Assembly (NCBI GenBank): GCA_007751255.1
Contig: CP036296.1
Span: forward strand, 4,712,001 to 4,776,000
Direction of reading: 5' to 3'
From: Engelhardtia mirabilis
Lineage (GTDB): Bacteria > Planctomycetota > UBA1135 > GCA-002686595
DNA length: 64,000 nucleotides
The notes under the pieces were generated by a model, which was not told the origin of the DNA, did not search any database, and saw nothing but the letters and a program-made list of their open reading frames with translations. Below are positions 26,601 through 37,756 of the stretch, in pieces. Within the stretch, counting starts at the first letter, position 1. Each line of letters begins with the position of its first letter. A program made the position numbers and the translations under genes.

Positions 26601-29234
26601 ATGAGAGCAAAGAACATCGTGGCCGCGGCCCTGGCGCTGGGTGCGCCGGCCCTGGCCCAGAGCGGACAGGTCACCCCCTACGGCTGCGGCACCAACCCGG
26701 CCGGTTCCCTGAAGGTCACCGCCGGAGCTCCGGCCGTGGGCCAGAGCTTCGAGCTGACCGCCCTCGACGCGGCGGGCTCCCTGCCGCCCGGGTCGGTGGC
26801 GTCGATCCTGCTGTCGGGCGCGCCCCTGGCCCTGCCCTGCGGCGTGAGCCTGCCGGGCTTCGGTCCCGGCGACACGGCGGGCGCCCTGTTGATCGGCCTG
26901 GGCGGCAACATCCTGGCCAGCTCCGGCCCCCTGCCGATGGTCGGCGGCGACGCGGCGGTGTACCCGTTCGCGGTCCCCGGCAACCCGGCCCTGGCCGGCT
27001 TCAAGGTCTACGCCCAGGCGCTGATGTTCGACCCGGCGGGATCGGACCAGTACCTCAGCGAAGCCCTGGCGATCACCCTCGGGGGGACCGCCCAGCCGAA
27101 CCTGACCCTGCGCTCGGTCAGCACATCCGACCACGTGATCGCCCCGGGCGAGAGCACGGTGCTGCACGTGGTGGTCCGCAACGAAGGCGGAGCACCCAGC
27201 GCCCCGACCACCGTCGAGGTCTGCAACGCGGCGGGCAAGTGCGTCAGCGGCGACGTGCCCGCCCTTCCGGCGGGGACGTCGCTGGTGCTGAACCTCTCGG
27301 TGGGCTGGAACCTCTTCGAGCCCTCGAACAACCCCAACTTCTTCACCGCCGTCATCGACCCCGACGGGAAGGTCGCCGAGTCCGACGAGTCCGACAACGC
27401 TCACACCGCGGTCAAGCCGCTCATGGTCGTCGAGCCGATCCTGGTCTCGCCGGTGGTCGAGATCGACCACGACGAAGTGCTCACGATCGAGAACGGCGTG
27501 CTCACCAGCTACCAGCGCAAGGACTACCCCCAGGGTGCTCCGGTGGAGCTGGACGTCCCGGTCGACCCGAACAAGGGCGGCACGAACCCCGCCAACGGGC
27601 TGATGGAAGCCCTGGGCCAGGGGCCCGCGCCGGCGCCCAAGGTCGATCCGAAGTTGCAACAGCTCGAGCAAGCCCTCGAGCAGGGCCAGCAGATCGACTA
27701 CGTGGTCAAGTACCGCCACCAGGTGCCGATGCCGCGGCTGCCCGACTTGACCGCCGAGCTGGAGCGCTTCGGTCCCGACAACATGGCCGCCTTCGAGCTG
27801 CGTGCCGCCATGTTCGAGGGTGTGCGCCGGGCCCGGCGCAACGCCGCCGCGGAGCTGGTCCAAACCATTCAAGGCCAGTTCGGCGCCCAGGTGCTCGAGC
27901 ACTACGCCCTCTGCGGTTCGATGCTGGTGCGCGCGCCCAAGGGCCTGTTGCAGTTCCTGAACCAGTCCGACGACGTGCTCCACGTCGAGCGCGTGCTGGA
28001 GGACGAGTCGACGCCGCCCGACAGCGTGGCCGACGGCCGCGACCTGATCGACACCGACGCCTACTTCAACGGCGGCGCCACGGGTGTCAACTACACCGCC
28101 CTGCTCGACTCGGGCATCCGCTCCAGCCACACCCTGTTCACCGGCCCCGACCACATCTACTTCGAGGAGGACTGCGTCTATGGCAACTCCAGTTGCGCCG
28201 ACACGGGCAACGCCAGTTACGACCCCGACGACGACTTCTGGGACCACGGCACCTCCACCGCGGCGATCCTGACCGGCAACTCCGACCTGGGCAACGACAG
28301 CCGCGGCGTCACCGCCGGTTGGGTCGACTCCTGGAAGGTCTACAACTCGGCGGGCCTCAACACGACGGCCGTGCTGCGCGGCTTCGACGAGGCGGTCTAC
28401 TGGGGCGACAAGGTGATCGTGTGCGAGATCCAGTCGACCCAGAGCGAGACCGGCTCGATCGCCGATGCAGCGGACGATGCCTTCGAGGCCGGCTGCTGCG
28501 TGATCGCGGCCAACGGCAACTACGGGCCCGGCCTGGGTACCGTGGCTTCGCCGGCCAATGCCCACAAGGCGATCGGCGTGGGCGCCTACGACGTGGACTC
28601 GCTCGTGAACGAGAGCTACGTCAGCCAGGGTCCGACCGGCGACGACCGCTACAAGCCCGACCTGCAAGCGCCGACCAACACGGACACGGCCTCGAACATC
28701 AGCTCGACGACGATCAACAACTTCGGCGGGACTTCGGGCGCCACGCCCTACGCCGCCGGAGCCGCGTCGATCTTCGCCGACTGGTTCGGTCTGGGCGCCC
28801 TGACCGAGGTCGCCGCCGGCAAGGTCTACGCCGGCTTGCTGGTGGGCGGCACCAGGGAGTGGGACACGCCCTTCAACAACACCGAAGGCGTGGGTCGCTT
28901 CGCCCTGCCGCTGAACGGGACCCTCTACACCGGCTCGCGGACCCTCTCCAACGGTGACAACGCCTACGTCACGATCAACGTGCCCTCGACCGCCGACACG
29001 GTCGAGGTGGCCATCTGGTGGGCCGAGAAGCCCGGCTGGACCCACCGCGACATGGACGTCTACATCCAGCGCCCCGACGGGACGACCTCCGACTCGAGCC
29101 TCTCGGTGCCGTCGGTGTTCGAGCGGGTCAAGGTCAACAACGCGTCCTCGGGCAACCGCGACATTCGCATCCACGCCTACAGCGTCCCGTGGTTGAAGAA
29201 CCAGACGGTGTACTACGCGATCCACGTGCACTGA
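26601..29234 (+). CDS. Exported subtilisin-like serine protease (S8) with PYG module and CARDB domain
   Basis: 877 residues. A short signal peptide (MRAKNIVAAALALGAPALA-QS) is followed by the module shared with the SUMF1 and beta-helix proteins (about 25-160, VTPYGCGTNPAGSLKV ... SLPGFG). A CARDB-type adhesion domain follows (about 165-275, VVRNEGGAPSAPTTVEV, DESDNAHT). Then comes a propeptide-like part and the protease: Asp in ALLDSGIRSSH (about 503), His in DHGTSTAAIL (about 549), oxyanion Asn in VIAANGNYGPG and Ser in GGTSGATPYAAG (about 712). A C-terminal beta domain ends the protein. HGTS and GTSGATP deviate from canonical HGTHVAG and GTSMATP. Probably a secreted or surface degradative enzyme. 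Confidence 0.9.
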   Translation: MRAKNIVAAALALGAPALAQSGQVTPYGCGTNPAGSLKVTAGAPAVGQSFELTALDAAGSLPPGSVASILLSGAPLALPCGVSLPGFGPGDTAGALLIGLGGNILASSGPLPMVGGDAAVYPFAVPGNPALAGFKVYAQALMFDPAGSDQYLSEALAITLGGTAQPNLTLRSVSTSDHVIAPGESTVLHVVVRNEGGAPSAPTTVEVCNAAGKCVSGDVPALPAGTSLVLNLSVGWNLFEPSNNPNFFTAVIDPDGKVAESDESDNAHTAVKPLMVVEPILVSPVVEIDHDEVLTIENGVLTSYQRKDYPQGAPVELDVPVDPNKGGTNPANGLMEALGQGPAPAPKVDPKLQQLEQALEQGQQIDYVVKYRHQVPMPRLPDLTAELERFGPDNMAAFELRAAMFEGVRRARRNAAAELVQTIQGQFGAQVLEHYALCGSMLVRAPKGLLQFLNQSDDVLHVERVLEDESTPPDSVADGRDLIDTDAYFNGGATGVNYTALLDSGIRSSHTLFTGPDHIYFEEDCVYGNSSCADTGNASYDPDDDFWDHGTSTAAILTGNSDLGNDSRGVTAGWVDSWKVYNSAGLNTTAVLRGFDEAVYWGDKVIVCEIQSTQSETGSIADAADDAFEAGCCVIAANGNYGPGLGTVASPANAHKAIGVGAYDVDSLVNESYVSQGPTGDDRYKPDLQAPTNTDTASNISSTTINNFGGTSGATPYAAGAASIFADWFGLGALTEVAAGKVYAGLLVGGTREWDTPFNNTEGVGRFALPLNGTLYTGSRTLSNGDNAYVTINVPSTADTVEVAIWWAEKPGWTHRDMDVYIQRPDGTTSDSSLSVPSVFERVKVNNASSGNRDIRIHAYSVPWLKNQTVYYAIHVH

Positions 29235-29370
29235 TCGCAGCGCACGGATCGAGGTTGCCCGCCTCGGCGGCCAGCCACCAGCCGGCCCGGATCGCCCCGC
29301 GCGATTCGGGCCGAGCTCGTTCAAGGGGCCGGGTCCATCGCGCCCAGCGGGGGCGGGTCGGTTCGAGCGC

Positions 29371-29398
29371 TTGGACGGAGGCCCGCGGGGGGTAGAGT
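29371..29398 (+). promoter_or_regulatory. Promoter of recO with -35 TTGGAC and -10 TAGAGT
   Basis: TTGGAC (29371-29376) and TAGAGT (29393-29398) are 16 nt apart, and the -10 ends 8 nt before the ATG at 29407. It is the most complete promoter of the leaderless group. Confidence 0.6.
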
Positions 29399-29406
29399 CC
29401 GCGCGG

Positions 29407-30258
29407 ATGGCTGTCTCGACCTCGAGCCGCGCGCTGCTCCTGAAGCGCTCGCCCTACGGCGAGACCTCGCTGGTGGTCCAGGTCCTGACCCGCGACCACG
29501 GCCTGGTCTCGCTGCTGGCGCGCGGGGCCTACCGGCCGACTTCGCGGTTCTTCGCGGTGCTCGACCTGTTCGACACCCTCGAGTTGGAGTGGCGGCCGCG
29601 GCGCTCGAGCGATCTGGCCCTGCTCGTGTCCGGTGACCGACGCGTCCTGCGCCGATCCATCCCCCGCGACCTGGAGGCCTACCGCGCCGGGCTCGCCGCC
29701 CTGGAGGCCGGCCAGTTCGGGGGCCGCGCCGGCGCGCGGGACCACGAGCTCTACGACCTGCTCGAGTCGACCCTCGATCGCCTCGACGCGGCCCCCGTCC
29801 GGGCGGACCTCGAGTTGATCGTGTTCGACCTGCGCTTCCTCGCCTCCCAGGGGCTGGCTCCGGCCCTCGAGGCCTGTGCCGCCTGCGGGCGACCGGCGCC
29901 GGTGCCCCACGATCCGCGCGAGAAGACCGCCTTCTCCGCCGAGCGCGGCGGGCGCCTCTGCCGCCACTGCGCGCTGGCGGCGCGGGCCGAGGGCGCGCGG
30001 GTGGGCCTGCTTCCGGCCCAGGTCCTGGTCGCCGCGGCGCTGATGGGACGCGAGGGCGCGGACGCTCTCCGCGACCGGGGGCTGGAGTCGTTACGGGCCG
30101 CCGTGCGAGACTTCGTGGAGCGCTTCCTCGAGTACCACCTCGAACGCAGGCCCAAGGCCAGGCGCCGACTCCCCCGCCCCAGGCGCCGGTCGGGCGCCCT
30201 CGCCGCGCCGACCGCTGACGACCATGCCGAGCGTTCCCACGATCTCCCCCCGTCTTGA
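29407..30258 (+). CDS. recO: DNA repair protein RecO
   Basis: 283 residues. The N-terminal OB-fold opening RALLLKRSPYGETSLVVQVLTRDHG and LLARGAYRPTSRF is typical, as is the helical middle and the zinc finger CAACGRPAP...CRHCALA (about residues 155-190, four Cys). RecO helps load RecA with RecR/RecF and anneals SSB-coated strands. A basic C-terminal tail (RRPKARRRLPRPRRRSG) is longer than usual and may bind DNA. The downstream lipoprotein gene starts 35 nt inside it. Confidence 0.92.
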   Translation: MAVSTSSRALLLKRSPYGETSLVVQVLTRDHGLVSLLARGAYRPTSRFFAVLDLFDTLELEWRPRRSSDLALLVSGDRRVLRRSIPRDLEAYRAGLAALEAGQFGGRAGARDHELYDLLESTLDRLDAAPVRADLELIVFDLRFLASQGLAPALEACAACGRPAPVPHDPREKTAFSAERGGRLCRHCALAARAEGARVGLLPAQVLVAAALMGREGADALRDRGLESLRAAVRDFVERFLEYHLERRPKARRRLPRPRRRSGALAAPTADDHAERSHDLPPS

Positions 30259-31435
30259 CCGGGCCGGCTGCCCGCGCCCCGCGAAGACCCTCCCGTCCGC
30301 CGCCCTGTGGGCCGTCGTGGGTCTGTTCATGCTGGCCAGTTGCGCCGGTCCGGGCCGCATCAAGGGCAGCAGCAGCGACCTGCCGCGGCCGACCGGCAAC
30401 CTCGACCAGGACCTGGTCCAGCCCCAGATCGACGCCATCGGCTCCGACCTCCAAAACGGCGCCGCCTGGGCCGCCGCGCGGCGCGCCGCCGCCCTGCGCC
30501 GCTCCCAGGTCCTGAGCCCGGACGACCGGGACGTGGTCGAGGGCCTCTTGGAGGTCTCCCTGGAGACCGCCGCGGCGGTCACGGACGACTCCGACATCTT
30601 CGACGCCTTCGACGACCGCGAACTGTCGCGCCGCGCGAAGGCGATCCTGGTCATCGGCGAGGCGCGGGCCCTGTTGGGCGAGGACGAGCCCAATGAGGCC
30701 TTCATGGCGGTGCGACGCTTCGAGAAGCAGTCCCCCGGTCACCACCTGCGCTCCGAGGCCGGCGACATCATCTACGAGGCCGGCATCCGCCTGTCGACCT
30801 CGAAGAAGCGCACCCTGTTCTTCTTCAAGAAGTCGGGCTACGCACCGCAGATCCTCGAGTACCTGGTGCTCAACCATCCCTCGCACCCCGCCTGCGGCGA
30901 CGCCTACGCGACCCTGGCGAACATCTACGAGAAGAACGGCTCGACCGAGCTCGCCATCGCGCGCTACGAGGACCTGCTGCTCTACCACCCCAAGAACTCC
31001 GAGGCGCCGCGGGCCGAGGCCACCATTCCGCGGCTACGCCTGGGCCTGCACCTGCGCGACGACTACGACCGCAACAGCCTCAAGCGCGCCCGGCGGGAGC
31101 TGGAGCAGTGGTTGGCGCGCTACGCCCAGAGCGGGATCGACCCGTCGATGTTGGCGCAGGTCCAGGACGACCTGGCCGACTGCCTCGGGCGCCTGGTCCA
31201 CAACGACCTGATCGTGTCGCGCTTCTACCGCCGCGTCGACGAGCCCTACGGCGCGAGGTTGCACGCCCTGCGGGCCCTGGGCCTATCGCGCGAGGTCGGC
31301 GCCCAGGACTACACCACCCAGGCCGAGGAACTGATCGCCTGGGCCGACGCCGAGCTGGCCGAGCGCAACCTGCCGGCCCCGGCCGAGGCCGAGAGCGAAG
31401 CCCTCGCCACGGAGAATCCGGACCTCGAACCGTGA
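30224..31435 (+). CDS. BamD-like TPR outer-membrane lipoprotein
   Basis: 403 residues. A lipobox LFMLASC (Cys about residue 40) follows a long basic N-region, so a later start is possible. Several TPR-like helix pairs fill the body (AWAAARRAAALRRSQ, HPACGDAYATLANIYEKNGSTELAIARYEDLLLYHP). The last is a good TPR of the BamD/YfiO kind, which presents outer-membrane proteins to BamA. Length is larger than E. coli BamD (about 245). The ATG overlaps recO, and the 3' end overlaps the LptE-like gene (GTGA), making a small envelope operon. Confidence 0.7.
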   Translation: MPSVPTISPRLDRAGCPRPAKTLPSAALWAVVGLFMLASCAGPGRIKGSSSDLPRPTGNLDQDLVQPQIDAIGSDLQNGAAWAAARRAAALRRSQVLSPDDRDVVEGLLEVSLETAAAVTDDSDIFDAFDDRELSRRAKAILVIGEARALLGEDEPNEAFMAVRRFEKQSPGHHLRSEAGDIIYEAGIRLSTSKKRTLFFFKKSGYAPQILEYLVLNHPSHPACGDAYATLANIYEKNGSTELAIARYEDLLLYHPKNSEAPRAEATIPRLRLGLHLRDDYDRNSLKRARRELEQWLARYAQSGIDPSMLAQVQDDLADCLGRLVHNDLIVSRFYRRVDEPYGARLHALRALGLSREVGAQDYTTQAEELIAWADAELAERNLPAPAEAESEALATENPDLEP

Positions 31436-32004
31436 GACAGCCGATCACCCTCCTCTTGGCCGCCATCGCCAGCCTGGCCCTGACCGCTTGTGGCTGGCGG
31501 GCGGGCCTGCCGACCCCCGACGGGGCGCGAACCCTCGGCGTCGCCTTTCCGGGCAACGATTCTTGGGTCCGCGACATCGAGGTCGACCTCGGGCTCGCCC
31601 TCTCGGAGGCCGCCCTCGAGCGACTGTCCTTGGAGCCGGCCGCCGCCGACCGGGCCGATCTGGTCATCAGCGGTCGCGTCGACGAGGTGCGTGGCCGCGC
31701 CGGCATCCGCAGCCAGGACAACGTGCTGCTCGAGACCGGGACCGAGATCCTGGTCAGCTTCGAGCTGCGCGATCGCCGCAGCGGCGAGCTGCTGGGCCGC
31801 TCGGACCGGTCCATCGAGGCGGGTTTCCTCGTGCCCGAGGCCACCAGCCCCCTGCGCGCCCCCGAGTTGCCCGAGTCGCGTTCGCGGGTGATTCGCAACC
31901 TGGCGGAGGGCCTGATCCTGGATCTGTTCGCGCCGCCGTCCTACGAGGATGAGGCTTCGTCGGGCCAGTCCGGCCCCGAGCCCACATCACCTTCGTCCGA
32001 CTAG
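31432..32004 (+). CDS. LptE-like lipopolysaccharide-assembly lipoprotein
   Basis: 190 residues from a GTG overlapping the previous stop. Lipobox LALTACGW sits at about residue 21, followed by GARTLGVAFPGNDS, a helix rich in Leu/Glu, VISGRVDEV, a VSFELRDRRSGELLGRS strand pair and a C-terminal helix ending in a low-complexity Ser/Pro/Glu tail. This order (CGY/W, 'tiaVp.F', amphipathic helix, beta-sandwich) matches the LptE/LptE-like family that plugs the LptD barrel. Identification rests on pattern and its lipoprotein neighbour, so it is moderate. Confidence 0.6.
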   Translation: MRQPITLLLAAIASLALTACGWRAGLPTPDGARTLGVAFPGNDSWVRDIEVDLGLALSEAALERLSLEPAAADRADLVISGRVDEVRGRAGIRSQDNVLLETGTEILVSFELRDRRSGELLGRSDRSIEAGFLVPEATSPLRAPELPESRSRVIRNLAEGLILDLFAPPSYEDEASSGQSGPEPTSPSSD

Positions 32005-32273
32005 TCGAGCGTCCCCGGGGTCCTCCCACGTCGGCCCGCGGCACGGGGTCATCCCAGCGGGGGTGATTCCTGGGCCCGGACCTGCGAAGATCCGTGGCGT
32101 CGATCGAAGACGGCGCCCATCCCCGTCGGCGCCTCTCACAGGCTTCTGAGTCCCCCGGGCCCAAATGACCCGTATCGGGGACCCCTGTAGCCCTGAGGGC
32201 GCCCCTGAGGCGGCGATGGGCCCAAGTCTGACGCCGTGTGCGACGATCGACCGACGGGGCACGCCCCTCCACC

Positions 32274-34664
<2,391 letters not shown>

Positions 34665-34673
34665 TCGAGAGCG

Positions 34674-35786
34674 ATGACGGCGGACACGGCACGGTCGGGA
34701 AGGGTCCACGGCGCGCGAGCCCTGCGACTCGCCCCCCGCGCCGTGGGCCGCGACCTGTCGCAACTCGCGAGCGAGGGCCTGGTGCGCCTGTCCTTCGACG
34801 AAGCGGGGCTCGAGCCCTCGGCCCGTCGCGCCCTCGAGGTCGCCGCCCTGGCGCGCCGCGACGGCCCCGGGACGCGGCGCACGCTGCTGTTGCCGCGCGC
34901 CCGACTGGAGCGGGAGGACGCTGCCGACGAGGGTCTCGACGAGCTGCTCGCCGCCTGGGACGCCGCGGCCTCCCCCTGCCCCGCTCCGCAACTCGTCGGC
35001 GTCTTGAACCTGACCCCGGACAGCTTCTCGGACGGTGGCGAACTCGACGGGCCCGCGGCCGCCGTCGCGCGCGCGCGGGCGCTGCTCGAGGCCGGCGCCG
35101 ACCTGCTGGACCTTGGCGGTGAGTCGACGCGCCCGGGCGCCGAGCCGATCTCGACCGAGGTCGAGCTGGAGCGCGTCCTGCCCACCCTGCGCGCCCTGGC
35201 CGACGCGGGCCTGGGCCCGATCTCGATCGACACGCGCCGCGCTCCCGTGGCCGCCGCCGCCCTCGCGGAGGGCGCCACGATCGTCAACGACGTCGAGGCC
35301 GGGACCCGCGACCGCGAGATGCTGCCCCTGGTAGCCGAGTCGGGCTGCGGCTACGTGGCCATGCACATGCGCGGGGATCCGCGGGACATGCAGCAGGCGC
35401 CGCGTTACACCGACGTGGTGGCGGAGGTGACCGAATTTCTGCGCGCGCGCCTGGCCGCCTGTGACGAGGCCGGCATCGACACCGAGCGCGTGTGGCTCGA
35501 CCCCGGCATCGGGTTCGGCAAGACCCTGGAACACAACTTGGCCCTGTTGGCCCGCCTGAACGAGCTGCGCTCCCTGGGGCGACCCCTGTTCGTGGGCGTG
35601 TCGCGCAAGCGCTTCATCGGAGTGCTGACTGACGAGCGCGAACCCGCGCGACGGGCCTTCGGCACGGCCGGGGCCATCGCGGCCTGCGTCGCCGGCGGGG
35701 CCCAGTGGCTGCGCGTGCACGACGTCGCGCCGATGCGCGCGGCCGCGCGCGTGGCGGCCGCCGTTGTCGGGAGGTCTGCGCCGTGA
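34674..35786 (+). CDS. folP: Dihydropteroate synthase with N-terminal extension
   Basis: 370 residues. The DHPS barrel starts at about residue 105 with VGVLNLTPDSFSDGGEL, then DLLDLGGESTRPGAEPIS, ISIDTRRA, IVNDVEAG, MHMRGDPRDMQ, WLDPGIGFGKT and FVGVSRKRFIG, all substrate-binding motifs for pterin pyrophosphate and p-aminobenzoate. The first about 100 residues form an extra Arg/Leu/Ala-rich domain I cannot name; the catalytic domain alone would be a normal-length FolP. The stop overlaps the start of the c-di-AMP synthase gene. Confidence 0.95.
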   Translation: MTADTARSGRVHGARALRLAPRAVGRDLSQLASEGLVRLSFDEAGLEPSARRALEVAALARRDGPGTRRTLLLPRARLEREDAADEGLDELLAAWDAAASPCPAPQLVGVLNLTPDSFSDGGELDGPAAAVARARALLEAGADLLDLGGESTRPGAEPISTEVELERVLPTLRALADAGLGPISIDTRRAPVAAAALAEGATIVNDVEAGTRDREMLPLVAESGCGYVAMHMRGDPRDMQQAPRYTDVVAEVTEFLRARLAACDEAGIDTERVWLDPGIGFGKTLEHNLALLARLNELRSLGRPLFVGVSRKRFIGVLTDEREPARRAFGTAGAIAACVAGGAQWLRVHDVAPMRAAARVAAAVVGRSAP

Positions 35787-37756
35787 GCTTGACGGCCTCC
35801 TGGATCCTCGAGCTGGTGCTGGTCGGCGCGGCGATCTACCTGTTCCTGCGCGTGGTGCGTCGCAGCCGCGGCAACCGCCTGGCGCGCGGGTTGATCGTCG
35901 CCTTCCTGCTGGGGGCGGTGGGCCTGTTCGGACTGACCGAGCTGCTCGAGCTGGAGGAGCTCGGCTTCCTGCTCGGCCACGTGACCGGCTACGTCTTGGT
36001 CGCCCTCGCCATCGTCTTCCAGCCGGAACTGCGGCGCGCGATCTCCCAGCTCGGCGAGAGCCACTTCCTGGTCGGACCCAGCGCGCGCCTCGCCCATCAG
36101 ACCGTCGACGACCTGGCCGCCGCCGCGCGCGGCCTGGCCAAGCGCCGTCACGGCGGCCTGATCGCGGTGCAGTGCGAGTCGTCCCTGCGCCCCTGGTTCG
36201 AGAAGGCGGTGGCCGTGGACGCGCCGGTGTCGCGCGCGCTCTTGCAGAGCATCTTCCAACCCGGGGGCATGCTGCACGACGGCGGCGTGGTGATCCGCGA
36301 GGACCGCATCGTGGCGGCCCAGTGCATCTTCCCCCTGTCCGAGAGCTCCGGCCTCTCCGCCTTCAGCGGCACGCGTCACCGCGCGGGGCTCGGCCTCTCC
36401 GAGGAGACGGACGCGCTCGCGATCGTGATCTCGGAAGAGACCGGCCGCATCACCCTGTTCCGCAACGGGCAGCGCGTCGGCCCGGTTCCGCCCCAGGAGC
36501 TCGACCACGTCCTGCGCGACCTCCTGGGTCTGGGCGCTTCCGGTGAGGCGGCCGCGGGTCAGCGCTTCGGCCTGGCCCCGATCTTCGCGGCCCTACGCGG
36601 TGACCTCACCTGGCTGGCCCTCTCGACCGCCGTCGCCGCCGCCATCCTGTGGGTCGTGCACGGGCAACTCGAGAGCAGCCAGCCCCTGTCCATGACCCTG
36701 CGATTGGCCGGTCCCACCGACACCTCTCCGGCCAGTTCGGGCGAGCTTGTGCTGCGGATGCCGGACGAAGGCTGGCTGCTCTCGACGGGCGGCGATGCGC
36801 CCACGGTGAACCTGACCCTGGGCGGTACCCGGCGTCAGATCGACCGCAGCGGCGTGCGCCTGGCCGGGGAGTGGAAGGTCCCCTCCCCCACGCCCGAGCA
36901 GCTGCCCCTGGATCTGCGACTGGTGAACTGGCGCGGGCGCGAACCCGGCCTGGAGCTCGAATGGACCGACGGGGAGCCACCGGTCGCCGAGCTCGAGCGC
37001 GTCCGCAGCCAGACCTTCGACCTGAGCCCCGAGCACCTGCCGATCGACGCCAGCGGCCTCGACCGGCGCTTCACCTGGGACCTGGCCGCCACGCAGATCC
37101 GGCCGCGTCAGGTGACCCTGCGCGGACCGGAGAGTGCCCTGGCGGAGCTGCTCGACGATCCCGACGCCGACCTCCTGGCGCCCCTGACCCTGCCCGCCGA
37201 CAGCCGCGGCGAGGTGACCCTGCGGATGGTCCTGTCGCCCGAGTTGGTGGCGCGCGGGGTGCTCCTGGCCAACGCCGAGGAAGTCGAGGTCGAGCTGCTG
37301 ATCCGCCCCTCGACCCGCGACGCGGGCACGGTCGAACGGGAGATCGCCGTGGGTTGCCTGGACCCCACCGTCGCCGCGCAGATCGACGAGTGGGCCATCG
37401 AGCTGCACGCGCGCACTGCCCGCCTGCGGATCGAGACCACGGGGCTGGTCCCGGCCGACACCAGCCCCGGCTCCGCCGCCGAGCTGGAGCGGGTCCAAGC
37501 CATCCGACGCTTCGTCGAGGACGCCGTCCACGTGTACGTCGACCTGGCGGAGTTGCCCGACGACGGCAGCAGCCAGAGCCTGCCCGTGCGCGTCACTTTG
37601 CGCCGAAACTGGCGCGACTCGCTTGCCGAGCTGGGGCTCGACGACGCTAGGCTCACGGGCGAGGAAGACCTCGTCTTGAAACTCGAAAGCGACCCCTACG
37701 TGTTCCTGACCCCCGTTGCCGGCACCGCCGGTGAGTCCGACAGCGACGACAGTTGA
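35783..37756 (+). CDS. cdaA: Diadenylate cyclase (CdaA-type) fused to YbbR/CdaR-like region
   Basis: 657 residues from a GTG overlapping the folP stop (GTGA). Residues 1-80 form about three membrane helices, as in CdaA. The DisA_N cyclase domain follows, with LHDGGVVI (about 166, normally DGA), the RHR motif TRHRAGLGLSEETDALAIVISEE (about 197) and an end near 255. Another membrane helix (about 275-295) leads into a large extracytoplasmic part resembling repeated YbbR domains (DRRFTWDLAATQIRPRQVTLRGP). CdaA and its regulator CdaR/YbbR are usually separate neighbouring genes, so a single fused polypeptide is notable. Makes c-di-AMP from two ATP. glmM follows directly, the classical context. Confidence 0.85.
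   Translation: MSLTASWILELVLVGAAIYLFLRVVRRSRGNRLARGLIVAFLLGAVGLFGLTELLELEELGFLLGHVTGYVLVALAIVFQPELRRAISQLGESHFLVGPSARLAHQTVDDLAAAARGLAKRRHGGLIAVQCESSLRPWFEKAVAVDAPVSRALLQSIFQPGGMLHDGGVVIREDRIVAAQCIFPLSESSGLSAFSGTRHRAGLGLSEETDALAIVISEETGRITLFRNGQRVGPVPPQELDHVLRDLLGLGASGEAAAGQRFGLAPIFAALRGDLTWLALSTAVAAAILWVVHGQLESSQPLSMTLRLAGPTDTSPASSGELVLRMPDEGWLLSTGGDAPTVNLTLGGTRRQIDRSGVRLAGEWKVPSPTPEQLPLDLRLVNWRGREPGLELEWTDGEPPVAELERVRSQTFDLSPEHLPIDASGLDRRFTWDLAATQIRPRQVTLRGPESALAELLDDPDADLLAPLTLPADSRGEVTLRMVLSPELVARGVLLANAEEVEVELLIRPSTRDAGTVEREIAVGCLDPTVAAQIDEWAIELHARTARLRIETTGLVPADTSPGSAAELERVQAIRRFVEDAVHVYVDLAELPDDGSSQSLPVRVTLRRNWRDSLAELGLDDARLTGEEDLVLKLESDPYVFLTPVAGTAGESDSDDS

Noticed and set aside
26211-29324. 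1037-codon open frame on the minus strand opposite the subtilase gene
   Set aside because: In GC-rich DNA the antisense frame of a long gene is often free of stops. The translation is repetitive Val/Gly/Asp/His without domains, whereas the plus strand encodes a clear protease.
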